From Cyanobacteria bacterium UBA8803 (GTDB lineage Bacteria > Cyanobacteriota > Cyanobacteriia > Cyanobacteriales > Coleofasciculaceae), in the NCBI GenBank assembly GCA_003505715.1, contig DNXU01000489.1, forward strand, positions 1 to 8,571: 8,571 nucleotides of DNA. The letters run 5' to 3'. This document shows, in pieces, positions 5,203 through 8,571 of the stretch. Positions within the stretch are counted from its first letter, which is position 1. The number at the start of each line of letters is the position of its first letter. The notes beneath the pieces are model-generated. The model searched no databases, was not told the DNA's origin, and saw nothing but the letters and a program-made list of their open reading frames with translations. The position numbers and the translations under genes are program-made.

Positions 5203-6729
5203 CTAAGCTGCACGGGATGATAGCAGTCGCTCGGCGAACGCATCTACTACTCCATCAAAAATGCTAAGGGAGTTTTCTACCATTGTGTTGAGGGTATCTA
5301 GCAATGGGTTAATCTCGCAGATTTCCCAACAACATACACGCGGATCTTTAACTAATGTTTCGTTGAGAAGGCGTGCTTCTTCTACAGAAATGCCGCCTGG
5401 TGCTGGCGTCCCTGTTCCCATGCAAACGGTGGAGTCCATACTATCCACATCAAAACTGACGTAGATCAGATCGACACCATGCAGTTTGTCGAGGCATCGT
5501 TGTGCCACCACGTCTGCCCCCACCCGCCGCACCTGCTTGGTAGTCATATTGAGGATATGATGGGTTTCAATCAAGTAATCTTCTGCCTCTTCTGTATCCC
5601 GCACTGCCACATACACCAGATCCTCAAGGCTGAGGTTCGGGCTGTCAGACAATCCCAGTGCTTTACACAGATTCCAAAGTTCGATGGTGTCCGGATCGAG
5701 GTCATTAATTTGTTTTTCCAAGTTATCCGTCGCTGTAGCAATTGCCACTGGCATCCCATGCATATTTCCCGATGGTGTCGTGTACGGTGAGTGAATATCA
5801 GCATGAGCATCAATCCAGACTACTCCTAAGCGCCGATGAGGAAAAGCTTTTTTGATGCCAGCGATCGTTCCTGCCGCCGTCGAATGATCACCCGCCAGCA
5901 CGATCGGGAGTAGTCCAGTTTGTAAGGCTTGGGCTACCAAATCTCTGGTGCGGGTCAACACTTGATATAACCTGTCTATGTACTTAGCGTGGTGGTGTTT
6001 GTGTCCCAATACATCTGCCCAGTTTTCCGTCTGTACTCGCAAACTATCTAGACTCAAAATGCCATTTTCAGCGTGCATTCGGGCAGTCTGTTTCTGAATT
6101 GCGGCGGTTCTTAGTGCAGCTGTTCCCATCGATTGACCTCGAGTTCCTGCTCCCAACTCGGAATCAACCTCAATCAGGGCAATGGACGAAACTTCTGCAA
6201 CTTTGGCGTATTGCAGCAAAATCTTTTTGAAGCTACGTAGTCCCGCGATCGAAATTTTCAAATCTGAGCCATGAGCCTGACTAGCAATGAACTCCTCAAA
6301 ATCAATTTCACCATCGTTGTCTAAGTCAGCTTTTCTGACTAACGCTTCAATCTGGGTATCGCTGGCTGTGGTGTGGAAACAGCGAAGGGTTTGAGTAAAT
6401 TCATCAATAGATAGTTTGCCACTTTTATCGATGTCAATCAGTTCAAATATTTCCTGTAAATCTGCCGTAACATCTAAGTCTTTCCGACTTGCCATCCACT
6501 CAACAAAGGAGTCCCGTGTCACAAATCCATCATCATTAATATGTTTTAGAAGATGGGTGCGATCGCTCAGAGAAATGCCTTTACCAAGTACTTCCAGAGC
6601 CTCTGTAATTTCCTGCTCTGAGATCAAGCCATCCCCATTGGCATCAAACAAATTGAAAACTCTTTCAAATTCAGCAAGCTGTTCTTGAGGGATATCTGTG
6701 GTAGTCGCCATAGGATGGATACTAATCAT
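5203..6729 (-). CDS. EF-hand/arginase-family fusion (calcium-binding ureohydrolase)
   Basis: A 508-residue soluble fusion. Residues 17-150 are a calmodulin-like module. EF loops 1 (29-40), 3 (99-110) and 4 (135-146) have canonical Asp/Asn/Gly/Glu positions. Loop 2 (63-74) has His first and Ser last, so it probably does not bind calcium. Residues about 180-505 are a manganese- or nickel-type ureohydrolase with all metal ligands: H282 (AGDHS), D307/H309/D311 (DAHAD), D427/D429 (SFDVD). Catalytic equivalents H324 (SGNMHGMP) and E472 (EINP) are present. The SGN-HGMP spacing is arginase-like rather than agmatinase-like. However, human Asn130 and Asp183, which hold the amino acid end of arginine, correspond to H313 and E380, so the substrate could be another guanidino compound. 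The ATG at 6729 is used; Met7 (6711) is an alternative, and neither has a clear ribosome-binding site. The gene appears monocistronic. Confidence 0.9.
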   Translation of the reverse strand: MISIHPMATTTDIPQEQLAEFERVFNLFDANGDGLISEQEITEALEVLGKGISLSDRTHLLKHINDDGFVTRDSFVEWMASRKDLDVTADLQEIFELIDIDKSGKLSIDEFTQTLRCFHTTASDTQIEALVRKADLDNDGEIDFEEFIASQAHGSDLKISIAGLRSFKKILLQYAKVAEVSSIALIEVDSELGAGTRGQSMGTAALRTAAIQKQTARMHAENGILSLDSLRVQTENWADVLGHKHHHAKYIDRLYQVLTRTRDLVAQALQTGLLPIVLAGDHSTAAGTIAGIKKAFPHRRLGVVWIDAHADIHSPYTTPSGNMHGMPVAIATATDNLEKQINDLDPDTIELWNLCKALGLSDSPNLSLEDLVYVAVRDTEEAEDYLIETHHILNMTTKQVRRVGADVVAQRCLDKLHGVDLIYVSFDVDSMDSTVCMGTGTPAPGGISVEEARLLNETLVKDPRVCCWEICEINPLLDTLNTMVENSLSIFDGVVDAFAERLLSSRAA

Positions 6730-6802
6730 GTTTTTGTAAGTTCAGACCAAGATATAACATATTTTAGAAAGATTTTTTACAAGTTTCTCTTAAAATTAAA
6801 AA

Positions 6803-6831
6803 ATTATATTCTAGATTTAATTTCCTACCAA
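6803..6831 (-). promoter_or_regulatory. Promoter of the EF-hand/arginase gene
   Basis: On the minus strand TTGGTA (6831-6826, four of six consensus matches) is followed by 17 bases and a perfect TATAAT (6808-6803). Transcription would start near 6796, leaving a leader of about 66 bases before the ATG at 6729. The weak -35 box leaves room for an activator. Confidence 0.6.
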
Positions 6832-6840
6832 AAGTACCCT

Positions 6841-6854
6841 CTTATTTAAATAAG
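6841..6854. promoter_or_regulatory. 14-bp perfect palindrome upstream of the arginase-gene promoter
   Basis: CTTATTTAAATAAG is perfectly self-complementary and lies 9 bp upstream of the candidate -35 box, centred about 50 bp before the predicted start of transcription. That is a typical place for a dimeric activator. It does not match the NtcA consensus GTA-N8-TAC. AT-rich palindromes can arise by chance, so the operator role is a guess. Confidence 0.4.
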
Positions 6855-7017
6855 ATTATTCATGAATTTGCCAAAAATCGCAAGCGAATCCATCCAGAAT
6901 TGGAATTCCGAAATAAAGCTTTTAGCTATAAAGTATTAAGTAATAATTGAGCAGGTTACTTACTTTTGCACATTACCACTTACAATGGGTTTGCGCCCAG
7001 AACCTGATAATAGAGTA

Positions 7018-7108
7018 CTAGTGCAAGAAGGCAGAAGGAAAGAAAGCCTGTACAGTAAGCTTTTTATCCTTGTTCAACTGGATAGTTATTTCCGCCGTGC
7101 TGAACTAG
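7018..7108 (+). repeat. 91-bp CTAG-bounded element, copy 2 (MITE-like)
   Basis: Gap-free second copy of the element at 5038-5128, in the same orientation and offset by 1980 bases, with CTAG at 7018-7021 and 7105-7108. The best-conserved core is about 7042-7080 (AAGCCTG through TTCAACTG). The copies flank the arginase-like gene as direct repeats, so recombination between them would delete that gene and its promoter. Confidence 0.75.
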
Positions 7109-7313
7109 TGTTGCGCTGCGTCAAGGTCGCAGCACCCCAACAGCTACTAATCTCGCTGCTGGATTTTACCACCCTTATTACTGAGCACGCTTTCTTTTAA
7201 TGGGCAATAGGTGGTAATATAGCCCATTTATTTGATTCCTAAAGAAACAATAGAGTAGAGTGGGGGAACATGTCAAGTTTACACTTAGCACTCAAGTAGG
7301 TTGAGTCGAGCTC

Positions 7314-7397
7314 ATGAGACCCAAACTACAAATTACCGTCCTGCCTGATGTCTATTTAGACTGGGTATCTGCCGTCTTAATGGTTAATATCGAGTAG
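7314..7397 (+). CDS. Possible 27-residue leader ORF upstream of the glycosyltransferase
   Basis: ATG at 7314 opens 27 codons (MRPKLQITVLPDVYLDWVSA..., ending MVNIE) and stops with TAG one base before the glycosyltransferase ATG. The mix of hydrophobic and charged residues looks protein-like, and the tight junction would allow coupled translation. No good ribosome-binding site precedes it and no family is recognised. It may be a leader peptide, the relic of a deleted upstream gene, or chance. Confidence 0.25.
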   Translation: MRPKLQITVLPDVYLDWVSAVLMVNIE

Positions 7398-7398
7398 T

Positions 7399-8559
7399 AT
7401 GAGACGGAATAAAGAGTTGATTCATAGAGAAGATACTACAGATCGCGTATTTATTTTTCTAGAGATTTTTGGGCTTGAAGGCGGCATTCAGTCTTACGTC
7501 AAAAATCTGTTACAAGCTTATCTATCCCACCAGCTTCAGACCGACTGTCCAACGACTACTGAAGTATTTTTGCTCAGGGATAGTCCGGCTTGCGATAATC
7601 CTTTAGATGTGCCTCCACTTAAATTTCATTACCTCAAAACTAAGCCTCCCCTGCTAGGGCGTCTGAGGTTGGCAGTTGCTTTGGGGCGCTGTTTGTGGCA
7701 GCGACGCCCGCAGCATGTATTCTGCGGCCATATTAACCTAGCACCTCTGATTCAACTACTCTGTCAGCCCCTAGGTATTCCTTATACAGTTCTGACCTAT
7801 GGCAAAGAGGTTTGGTTACCCTTACCCAAAGCCCAGCGTCAGGCTTTAGCATCAGCTACAGAAATTTGGACGATCAGCCGCTACAGTCGCGATCGCGCCT
7901 GTGTGGCAAATAACCTAGACCCGAACAAGGTCAAGCTACTACCCTGCATAGTTGATGGAGAAACCTTCACCCCCGGACCCAAGCCACCAGCACTAATGGC
8001 TCGATATGGTCTACAGGATGCTAAGGTACTGATGACAGTAGCGCGGTTATGGTCTGGAGATATTTATAAGGGCGTTGATGTCACGATCCGGGCCATCCCC
8101 CAAATCGCTCAAATTTTCCCAGAGGTGAAATACTTAGTAATTGGCCGAGGTGACGATCGCCCCAGACTAGAACAACTAGCTATAGACTTGGGTGTTGGCG
8201 ATCGCGTAGTCTTTGCCGGGTTCGTCCCCACCGCCGATCTACCCGACCATTATCGAGTAGCTGACGCCTACATCATGCCCTCTCAAGAAGGCTTTGGCAT
8301 CGTCTATTTAGAAGCAATGGCTTGTGGTAAACCAGTCTTAGCTGGTGACGCCGATGGTTCCGCTGATCCCTTACAAGACGGACGCCTAGGCTGGCAAGTC
8401 CCCCATCGAGATCCGGATGCTGTAGCAGCAGCTTGTATAGAAATGCTGAAAGGGGAGGATCGGCGCTGTGACGGCCAATGGTTGCGAGAACAAACCCTCA
8501 TTATCTTTAGTAAAGATGCCTTTCCAGACCGATTAAAGCAACTGATTGTGAAGGGATGA
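7399..8559 (+). CDS. GT4-type glycosyltransferase (GT-B fold)
   Basis: A 386-residue retaining glycosyltransferase of the GT4 group, expected to move a sugar from a nucleotide-sugar donor onto a cell-surface polysaccharide or lipid precursor. The N-terminal Rossmann half has the glycine motif LEGGIQSY (26-33). The C-terminal half has R216 in TVARLW followed by KG at 224-225, then GFVP (274-277). The GT4 signature EGFGIVYLEAMACGKPV has Glu297 and Glu305 spaced as E-x7-E. There is no signal peptide or membrane segment. The ATG at 7399 is the first in-frame start after a TAA at 7378, and the ribosome-binding site is weak. The acceptor and sugar cannot be told from sequence. A strong Shine-Dalgarno directly after the stop suggests that it leads an operon, perhaps for exopolysaccharide. 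Confidence 0.92.
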   Translation: MRRNKELIHREDTTDRVFIFLEIFGLEGGIQSYVKNLLQAYLSHQLQTDCPTTTEVFLLRDSPACDNPLDVPPLKFHYLKTKPPLLGRLRLAVALGRCLWQRRPQHVFCGHINLAPLIQLLCQPLGIPYTVLTYGKEVWLPLPKAQRQALASATEIWTISRYSRDRACVANNLDPNKVKLLPCIVDGETFTPGPKPPALMARYGLQDAKVLMTVARLWSGDIYKGVDVTIRAIPQIAQIFPEVKYLVIGRGDDRPRLEQLAIDLGVGDRVVFAGFVPTADLPDHYRVADAYIMPSQEGFGIVYLEAMACGKPVLAGDADGSADPLQDGRLGWQVPHRDPDAVAAACIEMLKGEDRRCDGQWLREQTLIIFSKDAFPDRLKQLIVKG

Positions 8560-8567
8560 GGAGGTGA
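8559..8567 (+). promoter_or_regulatory. Consensus Shine-Dalgarno for a gene beyond the window
   Basis: AGGAGGTGA begins at the last base of the glycosyltransferase stop codon and is fully complementary to the 3' end of bacterial 16S rRNA. It predicts a plus-strand start codon just past position 8571, in the same operon as the glycosyltransferase. Confidence 0.6.
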
Positions 8568-8571
8568 GGGG

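Larger units (their letters stand above)
6730..7398. other. 669-bp divergent intergenic region: promoter, palindrome, repeat, no firm gene
   Basis: This region separates the minus-strand arginase-like gene from the plus-strand glycosyltransferase. It contains the arginase-like promoter (6803-6831) and a 14-bp palindrome (6841-6854). It also contains the second 91-bp element (7018-7108) and a hairpin directly after it: GTTG at 7110-7113 with CAAC at 7138-7141, and GCTGCG/CGCAGC inside. Further right are two mutually exclusive stems, TTACCACC/GGTGGTAA (7166-7173 with 7210-7217) and AATGGGC/GCCCATT (7199-7205 with 7222-7228). A 27-codon open frame (7314-7397) ends the region. No strong plus-strand promoter was found for the glycosyltransferase. 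Confidence 0.6.

Noticed and set aside
6985..7200. 71-codon plus-strand open frame beginning MGLRPEPDN
   Set aside because: It runs straight through the 91-bp repeat and the hairpin after it, has no ribosome-binding site, and copy 1 of the repeat is not part of an equivalent frame. It is taken as chance coding in a mobile element.
7199..7228. AATGGGC/GCCCATT stem as an intrinsic terminator
   Set aside because: The stem is only 7 bp with a 16-base loop and there is no proper U-run. It is also mutually exclusive with a neighbouring stem, and there is no plus-strand gene before it to terminate.
1..8571. CRISPR arrays, tRNA or rRNA genes, and complete insertion sequences
   Set aside because: No regularly spaced direct repeats, no cloverleaf or rRNA-like stretches and no transposase were seen. 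The only repeated elements are short and non-coding.

Overview
The window looks like chromosomal DNA from a cyanobacterium. It carries four perfect copies of the HIP1 octamer GCGATCGC (starting at 990, 6559, 7889 and 8198) plus several near-matches. AT-rich intergenic DNA holds short-repeat elements of the kind common in filamentous and colonial cyanobacteria. The first two genes resemble the paired Synechocystis regulators Slr1659 and Slr1658. The sequence alone does not fix the genus.

From 4669 leftwards on the minus strand lies a compact partner-switching (stressosome) operon. In transcription order it encodes: a globin-sensor RsbR (4669-3752); an RsbS-like STAS protein (3747-3268); an RsbT kinase (3308-2904); an RsbX-type PP2C phosphatase (2870-2271); and a larger SpoIIE/PP2C phosphatase (2274-967) whose N-terminus looks like a decayed RsbT-type kinase fold. 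After these come an 18-codon remnant of a second large phosphatase, a GHKL-like regulator (855-265) and a truncated Slr1659-type protein (98 to the edge). A near-consensus housekeeping promoter (TTGACA, 17 bp, TATATT) sits about 100 bp before rsbR. The proposed logic is that gas or redox state at the RsbR heme changes RsbT capture by the RsbR/RsbS shell. Released RsbT would then act on the large phosphatase, which in turn would act on the Slr1658/Slr1659-like pair. No sigma factor is seen, so the output is unknown. RsbS carries leucine where the phosphorylated serine is expected, which would change the switching cycle.

A 533-bp intergenic stretch separates this operon from a second minus-strand gene (6729-5203). 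That gene encodes a fusion of an EF-hand calcium-binding module with an arginase-family ureohydrolase. All metal ligands are kept, but two substrate-pocket residues differ from arginase. It has its own promoter with a 14-bp palindrome just upstream. It is bracketed by two direct copies of a 91-bp element (5038-5128 and 7018-7108) that are about 87% identical and have CTAG at both ends.

On the plus strand, after 669 bp with no convincing gene, lies a GT4-type glycosyltransferase (7399-8559). A perfect AGGAGGTGA Shine-Dalgarno follows directly, so another plus-strand gene probably begins just beyond the window and this may be the start of a polysaccharide operon.
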